Positions 1-5,415 of a stretch of 7,352 nt of DNA are shown piece after piece. The notes below the pieces were generated by a model. That model did not search any database. It was not told the DNA's origin and worked only from the letters and a program-made list of their open reading frames with translations. The DNA comes from an uncultured bacterium. Its GTDB lineage: Bacteria > Actinomycetota > Coriobacteriia > Coriobacteriales > Coriobacteriaceae. The stretch spans positions 1 through 7,352 of the forward strand of contig CAJMMN010000041.1 in assembly GCA_905214525.1 (NCBI GenBank), in the 5' to 3' direction. The position numbers were made by a program, and so were the translations under genes. Every line of letters begins with the position of its first letter. Within the stretch, counting starts at the first letter, position 1.

Positions 1-56
1 ACTTGCAGCGACGGACCTCGGGACGCTCTTACACCACGTCTGCGCGCGCCACCCAC

Positions 57-149
57 GAGCGTGGATTATCGGACGTTTGAATAATGAGCGTGGATAATCT
101 CCCGTTTTTTGCCCCCGAACAGGCCCAAAGTGGGAAATTTTCCACGCTC
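57..149 (+). repeat. GAGCGTGGA repeat cluster, copy 1 (two direct units plus one inverted unit)
   Basis: Direct units GAGCGTGGA start at 57 and 86 (29 nt apart), and the inverted unit TCCACGCTC lies at 141-149. Unit 86 and the inverted unit form a perfect 12-bp stem (AATGAGCGTGGA at 83-94 with TCCACGCTCATT at 141-152). CCC (101-103) faces GGG (132-134) further in. The hairpin from first to last G/C is 64 nt. A second cluster at 5026-5140 has the same unit, the same 29-nt step and the same 64-nt hairpin. It lies just past the 3' end of the minus-strand cyclo-ligase gene and might help end its transcript, but no clear U-run follows on that strand. The function is unknown. Confidence 0.8.
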
Positions 150-177
150 ATTTTTGTGGGGTGCAGCGTGCCAGCCG

Positions 178-774
178 TTAGGCGCTGATGATGTGGGGCA
201 GCGGCAGATCGTGGGCGTCGGTGGGGATGTGGTCGACGCGCTGTTCGTCAAAGGCGATGCCGACGATTTGACATACGGGCGAGAGCATGGGCAGGTAGCG
301 GTCATAGCAGCCGCCGCCGTAGCCTAGGCGCGTGCCGGTGCGGTCGAATGCTACGAGCGGCACGACGATCATGTCGAGAGCTTCGGCAGGCACGATAGGG
401 AAGCGGCTGCTGTCGATGTCCGTGGCCGCAAAGGCCCGCGTGGGGTGGGCGATAAACGTAGCCGCGTCCGCGTCGCCGGCAGCAACTGCCCGCATACACA
501 TGCGCTGGCCACAAGCTGCGGCGTCTGTTGCCGAGAGCATGCACGGATAGGCCACGCGCCAGCCACGTTTGGAGGCAGCTGCGGCAAACGCGGCTGAGTC
601 GACTTCGGAACCCATCGCGGCATAGACGGCAACGGTGTGCGGCGCCGCGGCATCCAAGCGGCCCAGCAGCTCAACCAGCCGCGCACAGATATCAGCAGAC
701 TTCGCCGCCCGCAAGTCCAAATCAAGAGCATCGCGCCGAGCAATCACCGCCCGCCGCAACTCAGCCTTGTCCAT
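178..774 (-). CDS. ygfA: 5-formyltetrahydrofolate cyclo-ligase
   Basis: A cytosolic enzyme of 198 residues. It converts 5-formyltetrahydrofolate to 5,10-methenyltetrahydrofolate with ATP, returning this stored or inhibitory folate to one-carbon metabolism. The family signature GYGGGCYDRYL is at residues 151-161; most members have Tyr or Phe where this one has Cys156. The N-terminal basic region (Lys3, Arg7, Arg8) fits the nucleotide-binding start of the family, and the MGSEVD stretch (54-59) fits the folate-binding region. Length matches the family (about 180-200). The ATG at 774 was chosen because GAGAGGAAG lies just before it; an in-frame TTG at 801 would add nine residues inside a repeat and has no better ribosome site. 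The gene lies downstream of hicAB on the same strand, separated by a hairpin repeat. Cotranscription is possible but not shown. Confidence 0.93.
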   Translation of the reverse strand: MDKAELRRAVIARRDALDLDLRAAKSADICARLVELLGRLDAAAPHTVAVYAAMGSEVDSAAFAAAASKRGWRVAYPCMLSATDAAACGQRMCMRAVAAGDADAATFIAHPTRAFAATDIDSSRFPIVPAEALDMIVVPLVAFDRTGTRLGYGGGCYDRYLPMLSPVCQIVGIAFDEQRVDHIPTDAHDLPLPHIISA

Positions 775-793
775 CCCGGCTTCCTCTCCCAAA

Positions 794-812
794 CCTACCA
801 AAAAGGGACAGG
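794..812. repeat. Diverged copy of the CCACCACAAAGGGGACAGG element
   Basis: CCTACCAAAAAGGGACAGG at 794-812 closely resembles CCACCACAAAGGGGACAGG, which is the reverse complement of 861-879. It lies about 50 nt from that better-kept copy and points the opposite way, in the leader of the cyclo-ligase gene. Base pairing between the two (GGGACAGG with CCTGTCCC) is possible on either strand. Confidence 0.5.
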
Positions 813-846
813 TTTATTTTGGCAGGTTTTATCTGGGCAAATGTCG

Positions 847-885
847 AAACCACCACAAAGGTGCCTGTCCCCTTTGTGGTGGTTT
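847..885. repeat. CCACCACAAAGG hairpin, possible bidirectional terminator
   Basis: Arms AAACCACCACAAAGG (847-861) and CCTTTGTGGTGGTTT (871-885) form a perfect 15-bp stem around a 9-nt loop (TGCCTGTCC). The hairpin begins 18 nt past the hicB stop codon, between hicB and the cyclo-ligase gene. The A and T runs at the stem feet could allow weak termination in both directions, but the U-run is short. A worn copy lies at 1590-1623, and the M16 terminator at 1845-1888 shares parts of the same sequence, so this is probably a dispersed repeat used at gene ends. Confidence 0.75.
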
Positions 886-902
886 TGGCCCATGCGTTAA
901 CG

Positions 903-1232
903 CTATAACGCCGCGGCGATTGCTTCGGTCACAAACTTATTGAGTGACTCGCCCTTCTTTGCCGCCGCCAGTGCTGCCTGCTTGTGAAGCTCGGAGCCTG
1001 TTCTCACATTGAACGAGCCCTTAAAAGCCCGCTCGGGTTCCTTGCCCTTCTCGGTGCAAAACTCAAGGTAATCGTCGACGGCGTCGTGGAAGCATTGCTC
1101 CACTTCTTCAGCCGTGGAGCCTTCAAATACGATTGCGTCTCTAATGCCGGCGACCATACCTGTTAGTACACGCTGCTCGGCATCGAACTCGACTGGGGCG
1201 AAATAGCCCTTGTATGCCAAAACGTTACTCAT
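903..1232 (-). CDS. hicB: HicB-family antitoxin
   Basis: A 109-residue antitoxin that would bind and neutralise HicA and repress its own operon. The N-terminal part (about 1-65, YKGYFAPVEFD through AVDDYLEFC) matches the HicB partial RNase-H-like fold. The C-terminal part (about 72-106, GSFNVRTGSELHKQAALAA onward to the LNKFVTEAI helix) reads as a ribbon-helix-helix DNA-binding domain. It follows hicA with an 8-nt overlap (ATGAGTAA holds its start and the hicA stop), which suggests translational coupling. The ATG at 1232 has GGAGG six bases upstream; an in-frame ATG at 1247 has a weaker site and would add five residues. A palindrome over the candidate hicA promoter is a likely binding site, by inference. 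Both domains look intact. Confidence 0.92.
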   Translation of the reverse strand: MSNVLAYKGYFAPVEFDAEQRVLTGMVAGIRDAIVFEGSTAEEVEQCFHDAVDDYLEFCTEKGKEPERAFKGSFNVRTGSELHKQAALAAAKKGESLNKFVTEAIAAAL

Positions 1233-1488
1233 GACTGCCTCCGACATCCTGCAGAAATCGAACGATGTTTCGAATTGTCCCCGCTGTCAATTCGTCAGAT
1301 GGATGAGGCGCGTGCATCACGAACATCCTGCCATCTGAGGGCCTGTAGAAGCGAACGCGCGATCCGGAAGTCTTGCCTTTGCTGTCCATTTCAAAGCCAT
1401 ATGAGACCATGACTTTTAAAAAATCGGCATACCGATACGTCGAAGGGCAGCTAAACAGTTGGGCGATGAGTTTATCGGCTCGAGTCAT
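1225..1488 (-). CDS. hicA: HicA-family toxin (predicted mRNA interferase)
   Basis: An 87-residue protein, expected to be a ribosome-independent mRNA-cleaving toxin with a small double-stranded-RNA-binding-like fold. Recognisable parts are the helix ADFLKVMVSYGFEM (21-34), the strand SGSRVRFYRP (41-50), and the block FVMHAPHPSDELTAGTIRNI (56-75) with His59 and His62. Many HicA proteins carry the functional histidine in a GSH motif. Here that position reads GSR, and the HAPHP block supplies histidines, as in the longer HicA subgroup; which histidine acts cannot be settled by reading. Toxin-first order and the overlap with the downstream antitoxin are normal for hicAB. The ATG at 1488 follows GTGAGG. 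No frameshift or stop is seen, so the pair should be functional. Confidence 0.9.
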   Translation of the reverse strand: MTRADKLIAQLFSCPSTYRYADFLKVMVSYGFEMDSKGKTSGSRVRFYRPSDGRMFVMHAPHPSDELTAGTIRNIVRFLQDVGGSHE

Positions 1489-1502
1489 CCCGCCTCACAT
1501 TC

Positions 1503-1523
1503 TGCAACTATATTCTAGTTGCA
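1503..1523. promoter_or_regulatory. Candidate HicB operator, 21-bp palindrome
   Basis: TGCAACTA (1503-1510) and TAGTTGCA (1516-1523) are perfect 8-bp arms around 5 bp. The palindrome covers the candidate -10 box of the proximal hicA promoter and ends 15 bp from the hicA start codon. That placement is typical of an autorepressor site. HicB as its binder is inference from family behaviour. Confidence 0.65.
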
Positions 1524-1540
1524 ATTTAAGTCCGATGCAA
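1512..1540 (-). promoter_or_regulatory. Candidate proximal hicAB promoter
   Basis: On the minus strand, -35 TTGCAT (1540-1535) and -10 TAGAAT (1517-1512) are 17 nt apart. The start would fall near 1505 and leave a leader of about 16 nt to the hicA ATG. The -10 box lies inside the palindrome at 1503-1523, so a bound repressor would block it. Confidence 0.6.
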
Positions 1541-1548
1541 ACACTCAT

Positions 1549-1577
1549 AATATAGAACATGTGTACGTATAGAACAA
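1549..1577 (-). promoter_or_regulatory. Candidate distal hicAB promoter
   Basis: On the minus strand, -35 TTGTTC (1577-1572) and -10 TATATT (1554-1549) are 17 nt apart. The predicted start near 1542 leaves a leader of about 54 nt. The -35 and the spacer coincide with the two 17-bp repeats at 1551-1584. This promoter is weaker by consensus than the proximal one. Confidence 0.4.
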
Positions 1578-1584
1578 GTGTTCG
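1551..1584. promoter_or_regulatory. Two abutting 17-bp repeats with LexA-box-like cores
   Basis: TATAGAACATGTGTACG (1551-1567) is followed at once by TATAGAACAAGTGTTCG (1568-1584); 15 of 17 positions agree. The second contains GAAC-N4-GTTC with a following GA (1572-1585), one base short of the actinobacterial/Bacillus-type SOS box TCGAAC-N4-GTTCGA. The first has GAAC-N4-GTAC. They overlap the candidate distal hicAB promoter, so they look like operator sites. LexA as the binder is inference. Confidence 0.5.
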
Positions 1585-1589
1585 AATCA

Positions 1590-1623
1590 CCACTGAGAAA
1601 GGGGACAGGCACCTTTGTGGTGG
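1590..1623. repeat. Worn copy of the CCACCACAAAGG hairpin
   Basis: AAAGGGGACAGGCACCTTTG, continuing to 1623 as TGGTGG, matches the reverse complement of 849-874 exactly. The left arm has decayed (CACCACTGAGAAAGG instead of CACCACAAAGG), so only a broken stem can form. It lies upstream of the hicAB regulatory region. Confidence 0.7.
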
Positions 1624-1656
1624 TCTGTGCTGTGGAGTGGGCGTCTGCGGCAGTTC

Positions 1657-1713
1657 GTCTCGATCTGTAACAGTAACTCGGCAAAATTGGACCCAGTTGT
1701 TACAGATTGAGAC
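1657..1713. repeat. 57-nt hairpin repeat, unit 1
   Basis: Arms GTCTCGATCTGTAACA (1657-1672) and TGTTACAGATTGAGAC (1698-1713) pair at 15 of 16 positions plus one G-T. The 25-nt interior (1673-1697) is itself partly palindromic around CAAAATTG. A second unit with the same arms and exactly the same length lies 81 bp on. Confidence 0.85.
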
Positions 1714-1737
1714 AAAGGGTCGGCGTCATCCGGAAAC

Positions 1738-1794
1738 GTCTCGATCTGTAACATCTGGAGCCAATATTGCCGCCTAGATGTTACAGATTTAGAC
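1738..1794. repeat. 57-nt hairpin repeat, unit 2
   Basis: Arms GTCTCGATCTGTAACA (1738-1753) and TGTTACAGATTTAGAC (1779-1794) enclose a 25-nt interior with the near-palindrome GCCAATATTGCC. The left arm equals that of unit 1. The interior matches unit 1 better when reversed (GGCAATATTGG against GGCAAAATTGG), so the two units look like inverted relatives. Confidence 0.85.
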
Positions 1795-1841
1795 AAACTG
1801 GTGGGACGGGCTGAGCTGCCCCGCCCAAGCTGAGGCAAAAG

Positions 1842-1883
1842 AAAAAAGGTAGATTTTCAGGCATGTCCCAAAAATCTACCTTT
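1842..1883 (-). terminator. Intrinsic terminator of the M16 peptidase gene
   Basis: Read on the minus strand, AAAGGTAGATTTT (1883-1871) pairs perfectly with AAAATCTACCTTT (1857-1845) over 13 bp. The loop is 13 nt (TGGGACATGCCTG). The U-run at the 3' foot reads TTTTTT on to 1842, then CTTTT. The hairpin begins 4 nt after the stop codon of the peptidase gene. Confidence 0.9.
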
Positions 1884-1887
1884 GTGG

Positions 1888-4800
1888 TTAGCCGAGCAGG
1901 TCGATGACGTTGAAGCCGGCGTTGCTCTTGGCGATGACTTCGCGGCCGCCAAAGACGCAGGTGGGCGACTCGGCTGCGATGCGCGTCACGTCGGCGCCGA
2001 GCGAGCGCAGTTCACTGGGCGTGGCGGCGAGCATCTGGGCGCGGCGCTTCTCGCGCGCGTCGGGATCGAGGCCGGCCAGGTAGGTCGTGTTGCGGCGCTT
2101 GGTGAGCGCGTAGGGCTTCACCGGCGCGTCCATGCCGCTCACGCAGCTTACGATAAAGCCCTCAAAGGCGGCCTCGTCGGGCTCAAAGCTGCCGAGCCAT
2201 TCGCCTGCGCGCGCCACGCGCTCAATCGAGGGATCGATCGCCGGGTCGCGGTAGGTGTAGAACGCCGCCTGACGCTCGCCAGCCGCGCGGAATCCGCAAC
2301 CGTACGCGCCGCCCTTCACGCGGATCTCGTTCCACAGGTAGTCGTAGGAGAGCGCGTTGGCGGCAACCGCCCAGGCGCCCGTCACGTCGAGCCCCAAGCG
2401 ACGCGGGTCGCACGCGCTTGCCGCAAAGCAGATGTCGCTGCTGGGGATGACAAAAGCCTCGTGGCGGTCGCGCGGCGTCGGCACCACGAGCGCGTTGCGG
2501 CCGGCATCGGTGCTGTCGCCCGCGCCAAGCCCCAGGTCGCGCGCGGCATCCCAGTACGCGTCAAAGTCCTCATCGCTGCCGGTAAAGCTCGCCAGGCAGC
2601 CATCGACCACAAAGATGCGCTCCGCCAGCTTGGCAAGCTTGGTACGCAGCTCGTCCACGCGCTCGTCAAAGTGCTCGAGCAGATCGCGCAGGAACAGGTA
2701 GAAGTCCACGCCCGAAAGCTGCTCGCGCACCACGGCCGAAGGCGAGCTGTAGCTCATCGCGCGACCCAGCGCCGCCGAGTGGCCGTTGTTGATAAAGCCT
2801 TGCTCAAGCCCAATGCGAATCTGCGTGAGCACGTCGCGCACGCGGTCGGCGTCAGCATCGAGCAACAGCGTGCTCGACCACACCTCGCGCGGCAGGCTCG
2901 CCAGCGCGTCGATCTTCTCGGACAGGGCGCCGGCGCTCACCAGCAGGTAGGGGCGCACGCCGTCCACGTCGGGCTGGGTCATGACCTCGGTCGTAAAGCT
3001 CAAAAAGCCCAGCTTGCCGGCGAGCAAGTTGTCGAGTTCCTCGGCTGAGTGCTCGCTCGTGGGCAGCTGTTTGAGCAGGCGGCAGAGCAGCGTCACGTAG
3101 GGCAGGTCCTCAAACGCGACGCAGCTCAGGTCGAAGTACTGCATGGCGTAGGCCAGACGGTTGGTGGGGATGCCGTGACGCAGGCAGGGGATGGGCGCAG
3201 TCGTGTCCACGACCAGCGGCGGCTCGGGGCGCGCCTCGCCAATGTCGGACACGCGCAGGCGCGGCAGCGTGTCCTTGGCCTCGGGTGTGTCTTCCGCCTC
3301 CTGCGCGGCACGCAGCGCGGCCGTGCGCTCGACCACGTCGGCCAGCTCGACATCGGTCATGGCATCGCGCCTGGCTGCCAGCTCTGCGGCCTCGGCGCTC
3401 TCCGAACCCTCGGCGGCGTCCACCGGCACCAGCTCGACCAGCGCCATATGGTCGTTTTCCAGCACCAGCTCGCGCAGCAGGTCCTCAAAGTAGCTGCCGT
3501 CCAGCTCGCCACGCAGCTCCTCGTACACCGGGCCGTACTTGAGCGCCAGCGTCGCTGCGTCGTCATCGTAGAGCCAGGTGCTCAGCGCGTCGCACGCAAT
3601 GGCCACGCCGTCGGCGATACCGTAGTCACGCTGGCGCAGGTCGTATTCGTTGCTACTGATGATGGCTTCCAGGCGCTCGCGCGGAACGCCATGCTCGCAC
3701 AGGTCGCGGCAGGCGTCCTGGAACACGCGGCGCAGCTCGCGCGCCACGCCGGGCTGCGCGTTTTGCAACATGATGAGCTCGTAGGGCTGCAGGCTCTCGG
3801 CCGCGGTGTAGCTCACCACGTTGCCGCCCAGGCCGGCGGCCAGAATGGCCTTCTTAACCGGTGCTTCGTTGGAGCCCAGCAGTGCCTCGAACAGGATATC
3901 CGCCGCGATCGTGCGCTTGCGGTCGAGTGCGCTGCCCAGCACAAGGCCCAGGCCCACCAGGGCGTTCTCGGGCGTGGTGGCCATCTCGACGCGCTTGTAC
4001 TCGCAGGTCACGGGCGTCTGCACGCCCAGCGGATTGGGTGCCAGCGCGGACGGGTCCTCGCCGGCGGCAACGGCAGCGTCCATGCGGCGGCTCGCAGCGC
4101 TCGGCTGCGACAGATAACGCTCGTCCAAAAACGCCAGCGCGCGGTCCACATCTAGGTCGCCGTAGAGCGTTATATAAGAGTTGGAAGGATTGTAGTGGCG
4201 CGCGTGCGTATCCAGGAACTGCTCGTAGGTGAGCGCGGGAATCGCGCGTGGGTCGCCGCCGCTCTCGTGCGCATAGGCGGTGTCGGGGTAGAGCGCGGCG
4301 TTGACGGCGTCGTCCAGCACGCTCATGGGGTCGGACAGCGCGCCCTTCATCTCGTTGAACACCACGCCGTTATAGCGCAGCGTGCCCTCGCGCAGGCTCG
4401 CGGAGCTGTCGCCGCCCTCGCCCTCGACGCCCTCCGGCAGGTCCAGCTCGTAGTGCCAGCCCTCCTGCTCAAAAATGGTGGGCTTGGTATAGATGGCCGG
4501 GTTGAACACCGCGTCCAGGTACACGTCCATCAGGTTGTACAGGTCCTGCTCGTTGGTGGTGGCAACGGGGTAGATGGTCTTGTCGGGGTAGGTCATGGCG
4601 TTGAGGAACGTCTGCATGGAGCTCTTGATCAGATCGACAAACGGCTCCTTGACGGGGAACTTGGCCGATCCGCACAGCACCGAGTGCTCAAGAATATGGA
4701 ACACGCCGGTGGAATCGGCCGGCGGCGTCTTAAAGCCAATGGCAAAGGCCTTGTTTTCGTCGTCGCACGCTAGGTGCAGCAGGCGAGCGCCCGAGGCGGT

Positions 4801-4935
4801 GTGGCGCAGCACGTAAGCGTCTGCGTCGAGCTCGGGCACGGTCTCGCGGCGTTCGACGGTAAAGCCGTGGCAGGTGGTTCCGGGCACCAGCAGCGCGGCG
4901 GCAGCGGCGCGCGGGTCGGTTGAGGTAGTGGACAT
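1888..4935 (-). CDS. M16C zinc metallopeptidase (presequence protease / falcilysin type)
   Basis: A 1015-residue single-chain peptidase expected to enclose and degrade peptides up to a few tens of residues long. The inverted zinc motif HILEH gives His80, Glu83 and His84. The third zinc ligand is a Glu in FEQEGW (155-160), probably Glu158. The C-terminal half carries RVKGGAYG with Arg872 and Tyr878, the pair that completes the active site in this subfamily. The two halves are joined by an Ala/Glu-rich helical linker (about 505-575), as in PreP and Cym1. No signal peptide or membrane segment is seen, so it is probably cytosolic. Length fits M16C. The ATG at 4935 was chosen because AAAGGAG lies 8 nt upstream and the product starts just before the conserved fold; reading upstream to 5136 would translate a repeat cluster. 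It appears monocistronic, with its own promoter and terminator. Confidence 0.95.
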   Translation of the reverse strand: MSTTSTDPRAAAAALLVPGTTCHGFTVERRETVPELDADAYVLRHTASGARLLHLACDDENKAFAIGFKTPPADSTGVFHILEHSVLCGSAKFPVKEPFVDLIKSSMQTFLNAMTYPDKTIYPVATTNEQDLYNLMDVYLDAVFNPAIYTKPTIFEQEGWHYELDLPEGVEGEGGDSSASLREGTLRYNGVVFNEMKGALSDPMSVLDDAVNAALYPDTAYAHESGGDPRAIPALTYEQFLDTHARHYNPSNSYITLYGDLDVDRALAFLDERYLSQPSAASRRMDAAVAAGEDPSALAPNPLGVQTPVTCEYKRVEMATTPENALVGLGLVLGSALDRKRTIAADILFEALLGSNEAPVKKAILAAGLGGNVVSYTAAESLQPYELIMLQNAQPGVARELRRVFQDACRDLCEHGVPRERLEAIISSNEYDLRQRDYGIADGVAIACDALSTWLYDDDAATLALKYGPVYEELRGELDGSYFEDLLRELVLENDHMALVELVPVDAAEGSESAEAAELAARRDAMTDVELADVVERTAALRAAQEAEDTPEAKDTLPRLRVSDIGEARPEPPLVVDTTAPIPCLRHGIPTNRLAYAMQYFDLSCVAFEDLPYVTLLCRLLKQLPTSEHSAEELDNLLAGKLGFLSFTTEVMTQPDVDGVRPYLLVSAGALSEKIDALASLPREVWSSTLLLDADADRVRDVLTQIRIGLEQGFINNGHSAALGRAMSYSSPSAVVREQLSGVDFYLFLRDLLEHFDERVDELRTKLAKLAERIFVVDGCLASFTGSDEDFDAYWDAARDLGLGAGDSTDAGRNALVVPTPRDRHEAFVIPSSDICFAASACDPRRLGLDVTGAWAVAANALSYDYLWNEIRVKGGAYGCGFRAAGERQAAFYTYRDPAIDPSIERVARAGEWLGSFEPDEAAFEGFIVSCVSGMDAPVKPYALTKRRNTTYLAGLDPDAREKRRAQMLAATPSELRSLGADVTRIAAESPTCVFGGREVIAKSNAGFNVIDLLG

Positions 4936-4951
4936 ATGCAGTCTCCTTTGA

Positions 4952-4967
4952 CGCCCCAACGGGGGCG
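4952..4967 (-). promoter_or_regulatory. Small hairpin just upstream of the M16 ribosome-binding site
   Basis: CGCCCC (4952-4957) and GGGGCG (4962-4967) form a 6-bp G/C-only stem with a 4-nt loop, ending a few bases before the AAAGGAG ribosome site on the minus strand. It may stabilise the leader or affect ribosome access; no known riboswitch is recognised. Confidence 0.4.
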
Positions 4968-4987
4968 AATCGAGTCGAATCTCCGAG

Positions 4988-5015
4988 AGTATACCCATAT
5001 GGGGCCTTCGACCAA
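4988..5015 (-). promoter_or_regulatory. Candidate promoter of the M16 peptidase gene
   Basis: On the minus strand, -10 TATACT (4993-4988) lies 16 nt from a poor -35, TTGGTC (5015-5010). The spacer contains the palindrome CCCATATGGG (4994-5003). The start would fall near 4981, giving a leader of about 46 nt. The -10 is good and the -35 is weak. Confidence 0.5.
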
Positions 5016-5025
5016 TCTGCCGGAT

Positions 5026-5140
5026 GAGCGTGGATTTTCTGGCACACGAGCGTGGAAATTCGGACGTCTGCCGCACGAGCGTGGATTTTCGGACGAAATC
5101 GGCCGCCAAAAGCCCAAAAACCGTCCAAATATCCACGCTC
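5026..5140 (+). repeat. GAGCGTGGA repeat cluster, copy 2 (three direct units plus one inverted unit)
   Basis: Direct units GAGCGTGGA start at 5026, 5048 and 5077, and the inverted unit TCCACGCTC is at 5132-5140. Units 5048 and 5077 are 29 nt apart and the last unit and the inverted unit span 64 nt, the same figures as in copy 1. Each unit is followed by a TTC(G/T)G-type tail; GGACG after the last unit faces CGTCC at 5122-5126. The cluster lies upstream of the M16 promoter, in the gap between divergent genes, in the same orientation as copy 1. Confidence 0.85.
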
Positions 5141-5164
5141 GCGCGTCAAGTACGTATCTCTCAC

Positions 5165-5200
5165 CTCACATTCATCTCTACGACGAGGGATGAATGTGAG
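5165..5200. repeat. Perfect 12-bp inverted repeat
   Basis: CTCACATTCATC (5165-5176) and GATGAATGTGAG (5189-5200) are perfect complements around 12 nt; three further pairs (one G-T) can extend the stem inwards. No U-run follows on either strand, so it is not a standard terminator. It lies in the gap between the divergent M16 and GntR genes. It could be an operator or part of a repeat; the role is unknown. Confidence 0.7.
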
Positions 5201-5415
5201 ACAGGTATAAGATAAAAATCAATCGGCTTATCGGATGCATATACCGCCATCAGATTGAAGCTGTATGCGGAAATGGATGGACTCTACACCGCTTACGCAA
5301 AAAACCCCTCGTTTGCTAAAACATTATAGGAAATGGCGTGGAGTGCTAAAAAGTTCTAATACAATATAAGTCATTTATCTATAGGCTGCTGATTCCTTGT
5401 AAAGGTATGGTTGAT
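5201..5415 (+). other. Leader region of the GntR gene, with possible coding remnant
   Basis: This 215-nt stretch has no convincing gene. A possible -10 TACAAT lies at 5360-5365 without a good -35. Two similar 15-mers occur, TGCTAAAACATTATA (5314-5328) and TGCTAAAAAGTTCTA (5344-5358), 12 of 15 identical. One frame reads open from 5216 to a TAG at 5327-5329 and then on to a TAA at 5357-5359. The part from ATG 5273 encodes MDGLYTAYAKNPSFAKTL, then after the TAG EMAWSAKKF. It could be a leader peptide, a decayed gene or chance. Confidence 0.3.

Noticed and set aside
66..305. Minus-strand open frame of 79 codons
   Set aside because: It overlaps the 3' end of the cyclo-ligase gene in another frame and translates repeat cluster 1.
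775..801. Upstream TTG start for the cyclo-ligase
   Set aside because: The extra nine residues fall in a repeat copy and before the family's usual N-terminus; the ATG at 774 has a good ribosome site.
1492..1502. CCTCACATTC shared with the palindrome at 5164-5173
   Set aside because: The ten-base match involves only one arm and lies in the hicA ribosome-site region with no matching inverted arm; most likely chance.
1657..1794. CRISPR array suggested by repeated CTGTAACA units
   Set aside because: There are only two units; each consists of two inverted arms around an interior that is itself palindromic. There is no regular repeat-spacer series and no cas gene.
1882..4155. Long plus-strand open frames (1882-3048 and 3049-4155) opposite the peptidase gene
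   Set aside because: They lie wholly antisense to the well-supported M16 gene, have Arg/Ala/Gln/His-rich low-information products, lack plausible ribosome sites and match no family. Such frames are common opposite GC-rich genes.
4195..4773. Plus-strand open frame of 192 codons
   Set aside because: It is antisense to the N-terminal part of the M16 gene, Val/Gly/His-rich, and resembles no known protein.
4936..5136. N-terminal extension of the M16 peptidase to 1082 residues
   Set aside because: The extension translates the repeat cluster and the promoter region, is Arg-rich, and a strong AAAGGAG site precedes the ATG at 4935.
4730..5164. Minus-strand open frame of 144 codons running through the repeat cluster
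   Set aside because: It overlaps the M16 start region in another frame and translates the GAGCGTGGA repeats; the product is Arg-rich and not protein-like.
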